Positions 26,708 through 38,900 of a stretch of DNA of 64,000 nucleotides are shown piece by piece. The stretch is from positions 41,376 through 105,375 of the forward strand of contig JAPTJF010000195.1 in assembly GCA_029339195.1 (NCBI GenBank), read 5' to 3'. Positions within the stretch are counted from its first letter, which is position 1. Each line of letters begins with the position of its first letter. The notes under the pieces were generated by a model that saw nothing but the letters and a program-made list of their open reading frames with translations, was not told the DNA's origin and searched no databases. A program made the translations under genes and the position numbers. The DNA is from Micractinium sp. NFX-FRZ (Eukaryota > Chlorophyta > Trebouxiophyceae > Chlorellales > Chlorellaceae).

Positions 26708-29700
26708 TCAGTGCTTGCCGAAAACCGATCCAAAGAACTGCCCCACCGGGTTGCTGCTGCTCTGCTGCGGCTGCGTGGGCGGGCCCTGGGCGGGGGGCGG
26801 CGGCGGCTGCTGCGCGTACTGCTGCGGCGGGTAGCCCTGCTGCTGGCCCCACTGCTGCTGCTGCTGGGGCTGGGGCTGGGGCTGGCCGTACCCCTGCTGC
26901 TGCTGCTGCTGGGGCGGGTAGGGGCCACTGCCGTAGGAGTACATCTGAGCGGGTGGCTGCTGGCCGTAGCCCTGGGGTGGTGGCGGCGGGGCGCCGTAGC
27001 CCTGCACCTGCAGTAGGGTAGGGAGAAGGTGGATATAGGGGCGAATTGTTATTGATGCACAGGGTATGCTGGTGAGCAGCTTGTCTGTTGACTGTTGGGC
27101 AGGCAGGCGAGCAACAAGCAGGCATGGAGGCAAGGGGTCATGCAGGGCCAGGCTGCACCCCGACTTGCCTGCTGATATTGTGGGGGAGGGTACTGCTGCT
27201 GGTACTGCTGCTGGTACTGCTGCTGCTGCTGCGGCGGCTGCTGGTGCTGGTAGTAACCGCCCTGAGGCTGCTGCTGCTGCTGCTGCTGGGGTGGCGGAGG
27301 CCCGCTGGGGGGGTGAGGCGCGCCATAGGGTGCCTGCTGCTGGTGCTGGTGCGGGGGTGGCGGCGCGCCATACCCGCCGCTGCCTGCCGGCGCCATGGCA
27401 GGGGCGGGCCCAGGGGGCGGCGGCGGGGGCGCCTGCTGAGCCTGCTGCGCCTGCATGCTCAGCGCCGCCAGCTGGGAAGCTGCACGGTCTGCCTCCTCGG
27501 CCGCCTGCTTGCGCAGGTCCTCAATCAAGTCGTCGCTGCGCGGAGGGGGGTGGGGCGGGGCGGGGTGGGTGCGGTGGAGTGGGTCAGGTTGCTGATGTGG
27601 CGCGACGTGAGGGGGTGCGGCTGCCACGGCCGAGTGCAGGGTGCGGCATAGTTGCTGCCAGTAGTGCACTGCACCGGCAGGCCCGACCCTTCAGGACAGG
27701 CCGAGTAGTAGAAAAGGTGCTGCCGGGCTGTGCCCACCCCCCCTGTGACCCATCCCTCTCGGCTCACCGCTGAATGCGACGCGTCATGCAGTGGTCGCTG
27801 GCCTGCTGGCGCAGCGTGCCGATGGCGTCCTGTGGGGGCAGGGCGGGGGGGCAGGGAGCAGAGGGTGGGGATTAGGGGTTTTAGTGGGGTCAACCCTAAA
27901 CCCTAAACCCTATGGAGATTAGTGGGAGCAGAAAATGGGGTACATGCCGCTCATCACTTGCATGCAGACTGCTGCCCCGTAAAAAACGATGTCTCCGCTG
28001 CCCTACTCCCCCGTACGTGCACTCCACACTTCCTTCTCCCTCCCCGCCCGCAACCCCTGTCGACGCCCCGCCCCCCCGCCCCTCCAGGCCCCCCACCCAC
28101 ACATACACCAGCCCCCCATTCAACTGTTATAGCACCAATCCCCACACCTGCAGTCCCATGTAGAAGCGCAGCCCCTCCCCCAGGTTGTCACGCAGCTCGC
28201 GGTACATGCGGGCAGCCGCCTTCACGCCTGATGCCGCGCCCTGCAGCAACGGAATGCAACGGGGGTGGCGGTTGTGTGGCAAGGAGCAGCTCTCACTGCA
28301 TGTGGGCGCTGGCCTTCATGCACCCTGCAGCAGCGGCAATCAGAGCCAGGAATGGTGGTGAGGTTTGGAGCGCCTCCCGGCACATGCAGACCTGTCGAAG
28401 CTGCCCTGCCCTGCCCTGCCCCGCCAAGCCAAGTCGTGCTGCCCCCTTCCTGCCCCACCTCGCACGCCTTGCGCCACTCTGCGTATCCGTATGCCGAGCG
28501 GAAGGTGGCTTGGTTGGAGGCCACCACGTCCAGCAGCTGTGCAGACTTGGACACGTTGTTGTCCACCTGAGGTTAGGGGCAAGAAGGAGGAGGGGAAACA
28601 CGGGTTGCGGAGCAAGTCAAACAAGCCGCCACTCTCGCAAGCATGCGCACGGACCCAATCCACAAAGGGCACACAGGGCACCCGCAAAGAGCAGTCAGAG
28701 CCCCGGCCCCCCCTACCTCCATGACCAGGTCGTCGTACTTCTTCAGCTCCTCACGGAACAGGTCGTCTGCAGGCGGGGACCGCGGCAGAAGGGTGGGGGA
28801 CATTGGAGATATAACGAAGGGGATGATGGTCGGGCGCACGCCTCCTTACTGTCTCCGGTGAGTGCCTGTGCCTGCTTGCCCGACTAACAAAATTCCCACC
28901 TCACACCCACACACTGCCCAGAATCTACAGGCAACACTCCGTCGTCCCACCTGGCGAGTCGGAGCTGCCCCCCAGCAGCCTGGGCAGCACATTGTCCTGG
29001 TTCTTGCGCGCCTGGACAGCAGGGGGCGGGCAGCAGCGGGGTCAAAGGTGAGGTATGCAGAGGAAGGTGCCGGGGTGTGAGCAGGCCAGGGAAAGTGACT
29101 GGAAGACTGGGGACACCCCTGGGCCCCTGCACAGCTGTGCCACTTGGCTCCTGCCAGGCGGGGCAACTGTGCAAGACTGCGGTGCCGCTTGCTAAGCCGT
29201 ATCCTGCCACCGTTGTTCCCACCCTAACGCTCTCGCCCCACTTGAAGGCATCCCCACGCCACCTGCCTGAAATAGCTGTGCTCAGCACACCACTCAGCAA
29301 GTCGCTCGGCACAAGGCACACACACACGCACACACACACACACACACACACCCATCCGCCACCACCACCCACCTTGAGCGCCTCCTCCAGCGCCGCCCTC
29401 TGCCCGCTGAGCGTGTTGAGCCCCTCCAGCGCCTGGCGCAGCGTGGCCACAGCGGCGGCCGGTTCCATGTTGTCCACAGACAGCATGGGGGCCTGAGGAA
29501 GGGGGAGAGGGCGGGGTAGGAGGAGAGGCAGGGCAGGGTGAGGCAAGTGGGTGGCCACAGCGGCGGCAGGCCAGTTTGGGGGAGGAGAGAGAGGTAACAG
29601 CAGAAGAGGGGAGCAGCCGGGGCACAAGCGAGTTGGAGGGAGCAAGGATGGAAGTCTTTGGAGGGAGCGAGGATGGAAGTCTTTGGAGGGAGCAAGGATA

Positions 29701-32700
29701 GAAGTCTTTGGAGGGAGCAAGGATGGAAGTCTTCCCACTGCCTGACCTCTGCACAACTCCCACAGGTGCCCTCCTCCCCCACCGCCCCACACACACACCT
29801 GCATGCGCGGCATCTGCGTGGCCGCTGCCTCCGGGTCCAGCGCAGCAAAGGCGGCCGCCTCGGCAGCCAGCTTCGTCTCCAGCTTCTTGTCGCTCTCGCC
29901 AGCCTGGCGGGGGGCACGGCACACAGTGAACTCAAGTTGGTGCTCACAAGCGGTTGCAGGGGTGGCGGCGTCTCAAGCGACGGCACGCCCACCTCCACCC
30001 CTACCTGCAACATGCGGCATCGTGTCCCGGACCCCTTTCTTGCAGGGGCTGGGGTTTGCACATTTGATGCCGACTTCCAACATGCCGCCACCCTCGTACA
30101 CACAGGCACATGTGTGTCCACCACCCACCTGCATCAGGTTGCCCCGGTACCCAGCCAGCTTGTCCCGCATCGTCTTGGTCAGCTGGGCGCTGGCGGGGCG
30201 CGTCCAGCGGGGGCCGTAGTGCGTCCTGCGGTGCGGCGCAGAGCCGGGCGAGTGTGCGTCAGGGCAGGCCAGGCAAGTGCGGTGCAGGGCCGGGCGAGTG
30301 TGCGTCAGGACAGGGCAGGCAAGTGCGGCGCAGGGCCGGGCGAGTGTGCGTCAGGACAGGGCCGGGCGCCTGCAGCCTGCGAGCCGCTCCTCTGTTCGGC
30401 CCCCTTGCTACGCAGCTGGCCCCTGTGCCCCGGCGCTCCTCCCTGTGTTTGCCCCTTTTGCCCCGATGCTCCTCTCTGGCTCCTACATGCCCAGCCCCCC
30501 GTGCCTCCCCCCCCCACACACCTCAGGTCTGTGTCCTCCTTCTCCTCCGCCGCCAGCTCCGCCTCGATGCCGTCCAGGTCGTCCAGGCAGGTGCGGCGCA
30601 GGTCCTGCGGCGGGGGCAGTGGGGGCGAGGGGGGGGGGGGGCACATGAGTCGATGGGCATTGTGAGCACGACCAGCGGGCAGTTGGCTGCGACCAGGGAA
30701 TGCTGCCAGGCGTGGCGGTGCCCACATCCCGGATTCCTGCTGCCCATGCGCCCCCCTGCCTTGGCTCAGTACCCACCCTTGCACCAAGCGCACTTCCTTG
30801 CCTGAACTCTGCGCCTCCTGTTGTCACCACTGCCCCCTCCCCACCCACCCCGCCTCATTGCCTGAACTCTGCGCCTCCTGTGGTCACCGCTGCCCCCTCC
30901 CCACCCCCCCCGCCTCACCCGAATCTGCCCCGCCACCTCCTGCAGGTGCATCACCCCGCCACCCTCCTGGATCGCCTCCAGCTCCACGCGGACCGGGTCG
31001 GGCAGGGCAGCCACGGTGCCCGCCTCCAGCGCATGCAGCGCCTGGGGGGTAGGGGTGACAGGAGGGGTGGGGTGGGTGGGTGAAGGAGGAGGGGGTGGGG
31101 GTGGAGGATTGTGAAGGAAAAAGCGTGGGGTGGAAGGCATGGTCCACTGGCTAAACCGCCTCCCACCCGCCACGCCCCACCCAACCAAGCACTATATCCA
31201 TCCCACCACTGCCAGCCCAGCTCCTCACCTCTGGCAGCTCCCACTCGCGCAGGCGTATGCGCGCGTCGTCCGAGGCGCCGTTGAGCTTGTGCATCTGGCT
31301 GCGAATCAGGCCGTCCACCATGTCGCTGTACTTGCTCAGCGCCTTGGCGCTGCAGCGGGGGGCAGTGTGGGTACAAGGTGGGTGGGTGGTGAACAACAGG
31401 AAGCAGCGGAACGGGTAAAGCACCACTGCTGGTTGTTGCATTACGTGACCCACTGCAGCACCACGCGGCCGCCCTGCATGCGCCACGCACCCGCCTGTTG
31501 GCTAGCACCACACAGGCAAACAGGGCATAGTCTTTCCGGTGCCAGCTGCAGTCGACACCCTGCCAATTCCTCATGCACCCTGTGCCTTGTGCAATACTGC
31601 TGACCTGCCAGCCACCCAGCCACCCCGCCCCACCTGTTGTCCGGCACCACACATGTGAACATGCTGTTCTGCTCCTCCACCGTGGGGCGCAGCCCGGCGG
31701 GCGGGGTGGGCTTCACCAGGGGGGCGGGCACGATGGCGGGCAGGTCCACGTCGTTGGGGATGCGCTGCGGGGTGGGTAAGCAAGTAGAGGGAGGGCGGGA
31801 GGGGTGGTGAGGAGGGCACTTGAGTCCAAACATGTTGGCTGTGGACGCATGCAAGGCAGTGCTTTGAGCAGTGGCCGTCATAAACCCACACGCAGCAGCT
31901 CCGCCTCACTCCCCGGCTGCCCCGTGATGCTCCACCCAGAATCCGTCTCCACCCCCCCGCCCATACCGCCCCACACCTGCAGATACACGGTTGCGTTCTC
32001 CCGCTCCGCCTTGACCAGGCGCTGGGCAATCCACTGCTCCTTGTACACCACATTCTCCTGCAAAAGGTGAGCAGGGCGGGGTGTGAGTTGAGCACCAAAG
32101 GGCGCCACGACATGCACGACATGCGTCCTTGCACCACCTCAGCCGCCGCCGCAAGTGGTCAGCCAAGCAATGAAAAGTGCAGACCTCCCACACACAACGT
32201 TCCTTGGGTCCCCACAACTGCCACCTGGCGCCCCACCTGCAGCTCCTTGCTGGCGTTGCGTGCCTCCGTCTTGGCCTGGGACAGCACCGCCTGGGACGCC
32301 TGCAGCAGCAGCACAAACGGGACGCACACACAGTTGATATCAAGAGGCGTGCAATGGGGAATGTTTGGCGCTGCAAGGGGCGCGGGAGTGAGGTGCGCAG
32401 GGCCGCTTGGTCCAGGGCACAGCGCTGGTGGCCAAGCTTTGCATGCAACCTATGGTTCAGGCACCTAGCAGGCACTGGTTCACCCCAACCTGGAGCTCCC
32501 GCCCCAGAAACTGTACATCAGCAGCAAGAAAGGGGCGCACCCGGAGGCGTGCAATCTCCTTGGCCACCCCGGCAAACTCGTCTGCCGCCGACAGCGCCGC
32601 CGCGTTCTGCACCGTCGCCTCCACGTCGTACAGCAGCCCCTTGACGGTGGCGTGCGCCAGCCAGGAGCGGTCAAAGTGCTGGTTCAGGGGGGCGGCGTTG

Positions 32701-35683
32701 AGCAGGGCGGCGCAGTCGCGGTAGTACAGGGCGGCCTGGGGAGAGGTGGGGGGGTGAGGGGGAGAGGGATGGGGGCAGGGTGGGTGGGAGGGATTTTGGA
32801 GCGGTGTTCGAGAGGTGGGAGGGAGCTCAGTTTGGGTGGTTTGAGGCGGTGCCCTGCCAGGGGGCAGCCGGGCGGGGTGTGCCAGGGTGGGTGGGTGACT
32901 ACGGGGGGGAGCAGACAAGCGGGGTGGCACAAGGAAAGCAAGCAGGGGCAGGAAGGCTGGGCGCTGGCCGAGAAGTGGTATGCGCTGCGGCAGGTTATCA
33001 ACCCGCAGGTGGCAGGGGCAGGCGGGGTGCATGCACACTCGGGCGGCAGGAGCGGTGCGGTGCCCCCAGGAGGGGACGCTGGCTGCTCAGGGGCAGGCAG
33101 GTGCGGCAGCCCCCACCTCTATACCCACAACCCCCCACCTGCTTGGCCAGGCGCGCCACCACCCCGGGCGCCTTCTTGTCCATGATTGCCTTCTCCAGCA
33201 CGCACTCCTGGAAAAGAGGCAATATGGGGCGAAGTGGGGTGGGGCAATGCATGGCAGATGGCCTGGGTCCCGCAGACAAGTATCCGCCCCCTGTGCCAGG
33301 GGACTGCGCCAGCGACAGCCCCGTCCTGCTTGGCCCCAGGGCGCCTTTGCCAGCATCCGTGCTCCAGCACCGGGCACCATCACTGACCCCACACTGCTTT
33401 TTGACACAACGTCTCCACAGCCCACAAACAGCACACACCCCGCACCTGCGCCTGCGCCAGCATCAGCTTCTCCAGCATGGCGGCCGCCTCGGGGGTCAGG
33501 TCCAGCGGGCGGGGCGACTCCACCTTGAGGCAGGCAGCGTCGCGCAGGTAGCCAAAGCTGCCCGCAGACTCCTGCACCCACACACGGGGTGCAACGGTGT
33601 GGGTAGCGGAGGTGGGCTTACGGGGCGGAGGCCAGGTGGAGGGCCGCAGGCGAGCTGCCACCAGCATGTGCACACACAACGAACGCGACCGCAGCACACT
33701 CACAAGAAAGCATACTATACATATACACGTGTATAGACCGTGCCCCATGCCCTGCCCCATCCCCTGCAACCCCATTGTTCTTGCACTTGAACGAACAGGC
33801 TGGGGCTGTCGGGCCCCTCGTTGCTTAAATGCGCCGTACCCATCCAACTCACCCAACCACCACATGCAAACAATTGTTGCACCCACCCACCGGCACCCAC
33901 CTGGAAGAACTTGGCGCTCTCCTTAAGCCCCTGGTCCGTCTTGCGGTCGCACGCCAGCGCCAGCTGGCTCTGCGGGGGGGAGAGTGGAAACATGGGAAAC
34001 ACGAGAAATTGGCTGAGGTGACACTGCACCAAGTGGGCTGTAAATCCACTCACGGCGCACGCCAGCTGCAGCTGGCTTTGCGAGAGGGGCCCAGCAAAAA
34101 GCAAATGAGAGAGGGCATCAGGGAAGGGTGGCTGGGTCCCCGGCCGGCCAGGCACGTGGCGTCGCCTACTGCGGCGGTGGCGGCGGCGACGTCCCTGCAC
34201 CACCACCGCCAACCCCCTGAATCCGTCTGCCCTACGTCCACTCCACGCGCACCGGCCCTCTGCCTCTCAACGGCGTCCCCTCCTGCACATGCCCCGTCCC
34301 ACCTGCGCCCCAGGCGCGTCACCCGCCCCGCCTGCACAGCCCCAGATTGAACACCACCCCTTCTACCCACCAACGACTGCCCATCACTGCCGAGGCCCTC
34401 CAGCCAAACACACCTGCACGGCCCCCAGGTTGAACACTATCGCCGCCTTCTCAAAGTGAATGCTCGTCTGCTCCGCGTGCTTCTGAGGGCGGAAGGCGTC
34501 GTGCCAGGCAAAGGTGACGGCGGCGTGGCCGGGGTTGCGGCTGATGGGGAACCGGCTCTCCATGAGGCTGCGGGGGCACAAGGGAGTAGGGGGGTGGGGG
34601 GCGAGGAGGAATGCGAGGGTCAGCACAGGAGGTGGAGGGTGCAGGAGCCAGCAAAGGGGAAGCCAGGGAGACTGCAGCGCGGCGCCGCTCTCTGCCCCTT
34701 GCCCCAGCATCCATGCCGATGCAGCTGCACAGTCATCCCGGCAGGCAGCATGCCAGCCAGCCAGCGCAGCACCCAGCAGCAGCGGCAGCAGCAGCAAGAT
34801 CACACCACCGGCTCTTCAAACAATGGCTTGTCAGCGGAAGCGGGCAGCAGCGCACGTGAGTATGCGGTGGTACTTGGCCAGGTTGGCTGCCTGGGTGGCC
34901 AGCGGCCCCACTTGGTTGATCACGTCGTGCCTCAGCTGCACCACCTCGTCCAGATCCTGGGCCGCGTCCGCACCCGCCTGCGGCAGAGAACCGGGGCGAT
35001 TCGGAAAAGTCAATGCGTGCAGGTTGATGGAAAGTCAAGGCATGATTACGCTTGAGATGCACCGAGTCCTGAGCTGCGTCAGCACCCGCCTGAGGGACAC
35101 GAGCATGGCTGGCGGTTGGGTGAGCGGGCAGGCGGCAGCAGGGGAGTGCGCAGAGGGAGTGAGCAGGGAGGCGGGGGCGCCAGCGACGGAACAGCGAGGT
35201 CATGGATGGCACCACGGCCCACGAGTATTAATGCCTGGGGGGCTGGGTGTGTAGAGAGTGCAGCGAGCGGGCGGCGCAGCTCAGCAGGGCGGCGCTGGGA
35301 GGCAGGAACAGCGGCAGAAGAGGGGGAACAAGGCAGTAGCAGCAGGAGAGAGGTCGGGGATGGGAGGAACACACGGCCACTGGAGGCTGGGCTGCCACAG
35401 CTTTGTCCATGGGACTATTGGTGTTCTGTTTTCGCGTGCTTGCCACCCTGAGCTCTGCCCTGCCAATCCAGCGGCGGCCTCGCCTGTACACGGCCGCCAG
35501 TGCCGCCAGTGCCGCCCGCTGACCAGCTGACCTCCTGCCCAGTCCGACCCTCCCCGGCGTCCGCCCTTGATCGGGACTCACCTCCGGGCCGTAGTTCATG
35601 CGCGCATAGTCCACAAGAGGCTCCTTGAACTCCAGCAGCTCCGCCTTCTTGCAGTGCACCGCAAGCATGATTGTCTGCGGCAT
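26708..35683 (-). CDS. ALIX: ALIX/Bro1-type ESCRT-associated protein
   Basis: This scaffold links ESCRT-III to cargo at endosomes. Twenty-three exons, 5' to 3', end at 35582, 34856, 34414, 33901, 33446, 33139, 32541, 32237, 31977, 31634, 31229, 30919, 30522, 30129, 29799, 29373, 28951, 28717, 28459, 28148, 27768, 27169 and 26708, starting at 35683, 34977, 34567, 33969, 33571, 33207, 32735, 32299, 32057, 31764, 31349, 31041, 30604, 30225, 29903, 29492, 29011, 28766, 28566, 28240, 27829, 27535 and 27007. All phases join, giving ~933 residues. The Bro1 domain (1-~380) includes MLAVHCKKAELLEFK, KYHRILTLMESRFPIS, IVFNLGAVQSQLALACDR and VVYKEQWIAQR. The coiled V domain follows (VVPDNSAKALSKYSDMVDGLIR to FREELKKYDDLVME). 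Residues ~750-933 are Pro/Gln/Gly/Tyr rich with a PPQY (PPxY) motif and end GQFFGSVFGKH. The start is MPQTIM; an upstream in-frame ATG at 35752 is less likely. The last intron uses a GC donor. Confidence 0.92.
27871..27912. repeat. Interstitial telomere-like repeats, head to head
   Basis: CCCTAAACCCTAAACCC at 27894-27910 is a run of Chlorella/Arabidopsis-type telomere units. It is preceded by the opposite-strand form TTAGGGGTTTTAG at 27872-27884. The element lies in the intron before ALIX exon 21. Confidence 0.8.
29318..29352. repeat. CA microsatellite in ALIX intron
   Basis: A (CA)n run with one CG interruption, just before the donor side of exon 16. Confidence 0.9.
29634..29739. repeat. 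25-base tandem repeat, about four copies
   Basis: Units starting GGATGGAAGTCTTTGG at 29646, 29671, 29696 and 29721, period 25, in the intron between ALIX exons 15 and 16. Confidence 0.95.
30228..30366. repeat. 46-base tandem repeat, about three copies
   Basis: GCCGGGCGAGTGTGCGTCAGG recurs at 30243, 30289 and 30335, period 46. The array begins at the 3' splice site of ALIX exon 14 (exon start at 30225) and runs upstream into the intron. Confidence 0.9.
30798..30917. repeat. 60-base tandem duplication ending at a splice donor
   Basis: Two 60-base units start at 30798 and 30858 (TTGCCTGAACTCTGCGCCTC). The second unit ends at the 5' splice site of ALIX exon 12 (exon ends at 30919); the first carries a mutated version of that junction. 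Confidence 0.9.
34056..34088 (-). repeat. Intronic decayed copy of ALIX exon 4 start
   Basis: GCACGCCAGCTGCAGCTGGC resembles GCACGCCAGCGCCAGCTGGC at 33949-33968, the start of exon 4, and is followed by a similar acceptor context (TTTGCGAGA against TCTGCGGGG). Confidence 0.75.
34330..34362 (-). repeat. Intronic decayed copy of ALIX exon 3 end
   Basis: CCTGCACAGCCCCAGATTGA and ACACCA repeat CCTGCACGGCCCCCAGGTTG and AACACTA at the donor side of exon 3 (34413-34440). Confidence 0.75.
35064..35095 (-). repeat. Intronic decayed copy of ALIX exon 2 start
   Basis: GTCCTGAGCTGCGTCAGCAC then CCGCCTGAGG mirrors ATCCTGGGCCGCGTCCGCAC then CCGCCTGCGG at 34954-34983, the start of exon 2 with its acceptor. 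Confidence 0.75.
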
Positions 35684-35991
35684 CCTGGGTCCCGGTGGCC
35701 CACTGAGGTGCTGTCGCCGGGTCTCGGCAGGGGCAAGAGTCCGCGCGATCACCGCGTTTCGGAGCAGCTTAGGTCAGAAGTGCCCGATCGGTTCTTCGTG
35801 AGTGGGTATGTCCTACTGACGTCTGATGGCCCCCCATCAACGCCAGCGGGGGTCGACTTTTGCCGTGCTGTGCTGTGGCACAGCCATGGCACAGCACGAC
35901 CGTGGGGTTCTGGCACATTGCCGAAACACGCCCGTTTTGCGAACCGGTACTTTGTTGACGTTCCACTCGTGTCGAACACATCGGCTGCACC
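35684..35991. promoter_or_regulatory. Putative bidirectional promoter, ALIX / THI5-like gene
   Basis: 308 bases separate the two divergent start codons. The gap holds a local inverted repeat of GTGCTGTGCTGTGGCACAGC type near 35867-35900. No TATA box is evident. Confidence 0.5.
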
Positions 35992-38900
35992 ATGACATCC
36001 GTCAAAATCGCCCTGGACTGGACTCCCAACACCAACCACGCCGGCCTCTACCTCGCCAAGGCGCAGGGGCTTTACGAGAAGGCCGGCCTGGATGTAACCT
36101 TCATTAGCCCCCACTCAGGCGAGCAGGCACAGGGCACTAGCTGCTGGGGCACTCCTGCTGCCATGGCATGCGCGTGTGCTCGGAGCGAGCGCTGTGTCGC
36201 TGGGAGCACGCAGCCTGTCGCCGGCAGCACGCAGTGCTTTGCAATGATCGGCATGCAAGGGTCAAACATGGGCCATGCAGCTTCACCAAGGTCAAGCGCT
36301 GTCAACAGCTTGCTAAACAAAAAATGCCACCGTTGCCTGCCGCTGCCCCTGCTCTGCTCCGCTCCCTGCTGCAGACGACTACAAGGCCACCCCCGCCTCC
36401 CGCGTGGAGAGCGGCGAGGCACTGCTGGCCATTGCACCCTCAGGTGAGCCGCGTGTCTTAATTTGTGTGGGTTTACATTACTGCTGCTGCAGGGTCTCCG
36501 CCCAGGTGCCCGTGCCCATGCCCCCGCCGACAGTTCGCCCCTTGCCTCTCCCTTGCCTTTCATGCCTGTGTGTCCCATCCCACCCATGCACAACGAACAC
36601 ATGCATGCACTGCGCTGCAGAGTCAGTGATCAGCTACAACACCTGGCCCGAGGCAGACAAGCAGCGGCCCAAGCTCAAGGTGAGGCCCTGACAGGGCGGG
36701 GACCTGCTGCGCAGCAAAGAGAAGGCGAGGATCCCGGGTTGCCTTCTACACTGCCTCGAAACGTGCCGAGCCAGCCAGTAAGAGAGCCATGGCCCTGCCC
36801 TCGCTCAACCACCTACCTCAACCATTCCTCTCCCTCACCCTGTGCTCCCCACCTCCACTGTGCCCCACCTCCCTGCCCCCAGGCGGTGGCTGCCGTGCTC
36901 CAGGAGGACACCAGCGCCATAGTCACGCTGAAGAGCTCGGGCATTGACCGGCCCGCCAAGGTGGGTATTGAGAGTTGCGCTGGGGCTGGGGCATCAATGT
37001 GCAAGCAATGCGCGGCAGTTACCGCGCTGTCATGTGCACATTACATACCTCAGCTCTCGCAGCTGCCGGCGCTGCGCTGTTGGCGCCTGCACGCCCCCCA
37101 CTCCATTCAGCCAGCCTATATCAGACCCCACACCCCGCCCCCCTGCCCCGCCTTTGCCCGCGCCTGCAGCTGGAGGGCAAGCGGTACGCCTCGTATGCCG
37201 CCCGCTTTGAGGGGCGCATCGTGCAGGTGGGCCAGGGCATTGTTGCCCCGCCATAGACAAGCCTGAACATCACTCTCGTGGTTGGGAGGTGCTGGGTTGT
37301 GTCTGCTTTCAGCCTGATTGGATTGTTGAGTAGGCCTCAAACAATCATGAAGTGGTAGGTCTACATAACTGACCAGCTCTTTCGACTGCCTCTCTCCTGC
37401 AGGCGATGATCAAGGCTGACGGCGGCAGCGGGGATTACCAGGAGCTGGCGCTGCCCATGCTGGGGGTGTTCAACACCCTGCAGAAGGTGGGCTGGGGTGG
37501 GCGACGGTGTGCAGCATCACGTGTGGTGCGGGGAGGCAGCAGCTGCGTTGTTGCGTTGCTGGCGCTACCCATGCTGGGGGTGCCTGGCAGGCTGGGCAGA
37601 AGGTGGGCAGGGGGGAGCGGCAGCCGTTTGCTGGGGCTGCAGGCAAGAGTACTTGGGAGGCGGTTGGTTTGAGCCTGGAAGCAGAGGCCTGAGTCGGATG
37701 GCACCGCACCTGAGCCGCTGCTTGCCGCGCCAAAGCCTGCCCACAAGCTGCAGCTCACCGCCGCGCCCGACTCGCTACTTTACCAGACACTTCATGTGAC
37801 AAAACAAAACACGTGTTGCCCCCGCTGCAGGGCGAGGCTGAGGCCACCTGGGTGTTCATGGGGTGGGAGGGCGTGGAGGCGGCGCGCAAGGGGCTGGAGC
37901 TCAACGCGTTCAAGTGAGTTGGGGGAAGGTGGGCCCACGCATGGTGGGGCGGGGAGGGGCAGAGGCGTGTGAGTGCCACAGTGTGGGCATGACGATGGAG
38001 GAACAACTGGCGGGAGTCGTCGAATGGGAGGTACAGGCAGCATGCCGGGAATCGCAGCCTGCTCCTGCTGAGGTCATGCCGCCGCGCTCCACCGCCTGCT
38101 CCCAGCCATGGCAGCACCCCCAGCACGGCATGCTCGGAGTGATGCAAACCACCTCCTGTCTGTTGCCTCTTCCGACCGCCTGCAGGCTGGGCGACTACGG
38201 CATCCCCTACGGCTACTCCCCAGTGCTGCTGGCGCACCCCGACGCACTCAGGTGGGCGGGGGTGTCTAGTTCCAGGCAGGTCGTTGTAGCAAGCAGGGCC
38301 CCTTCTGCCTGCCAGGGCGTCTCATCAAGGATGCATGAGGGCTATTCTCTGAGCTGCTGACCCCCGTCCCCCTGGGGTACCCTCCCCCAGGCGAACAGAG
38401 GGGAGGGTTGTGAGGAGGCAGCGGGAGGGGGGACATTAGTGAAGCCACGCGCCCCTCCTTCCTTCTGCGCCCCCCACGCAGCTCCCAGGCCGACACCGTG
38501 CGCGCCGTGCTGGCCGCAGCGGCCGAGGCGTACCGCTACGCGGCGGCCCACCCCGCCGAGGCAGCTGAACTCTTTTGCCAGCAGGTGGGCAAATGAACCG
38601 AAAGACATGCAGGCTGCATTCAAGGCAGCAGTGCGGACACCTAAGCTGCCGTGGGGCCAGCATGTGGGAGCCTAGCCGGGAGCTCAAGATTTGTTGATCA
38701 GCGCCAGTGAGAGCAGCGGTGGACAGCACGTAGCATGCCGTCATCATCGGGAACAGCGGCACCGGCAAGGTCTTGAGCTGGTGGGGAAGGGTGCGGGTGG
38801 CGCAGGCTGTCTCACGCTGGCAGCAACCTGCGTGCGCCACAGTGCTGAGCTGACACCTGCCCCCGCTCACCCCCGTTGTGAGCAGGTGGCCAGGGAGCAC

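Noticed and set aside
35684..35752. Upstream in-frame ATG for ALIX
   Set aside because: Bro1 proteins normally start a few residues before the MLAxHCKK segment; the extra 23 residues look like 5' UTR.
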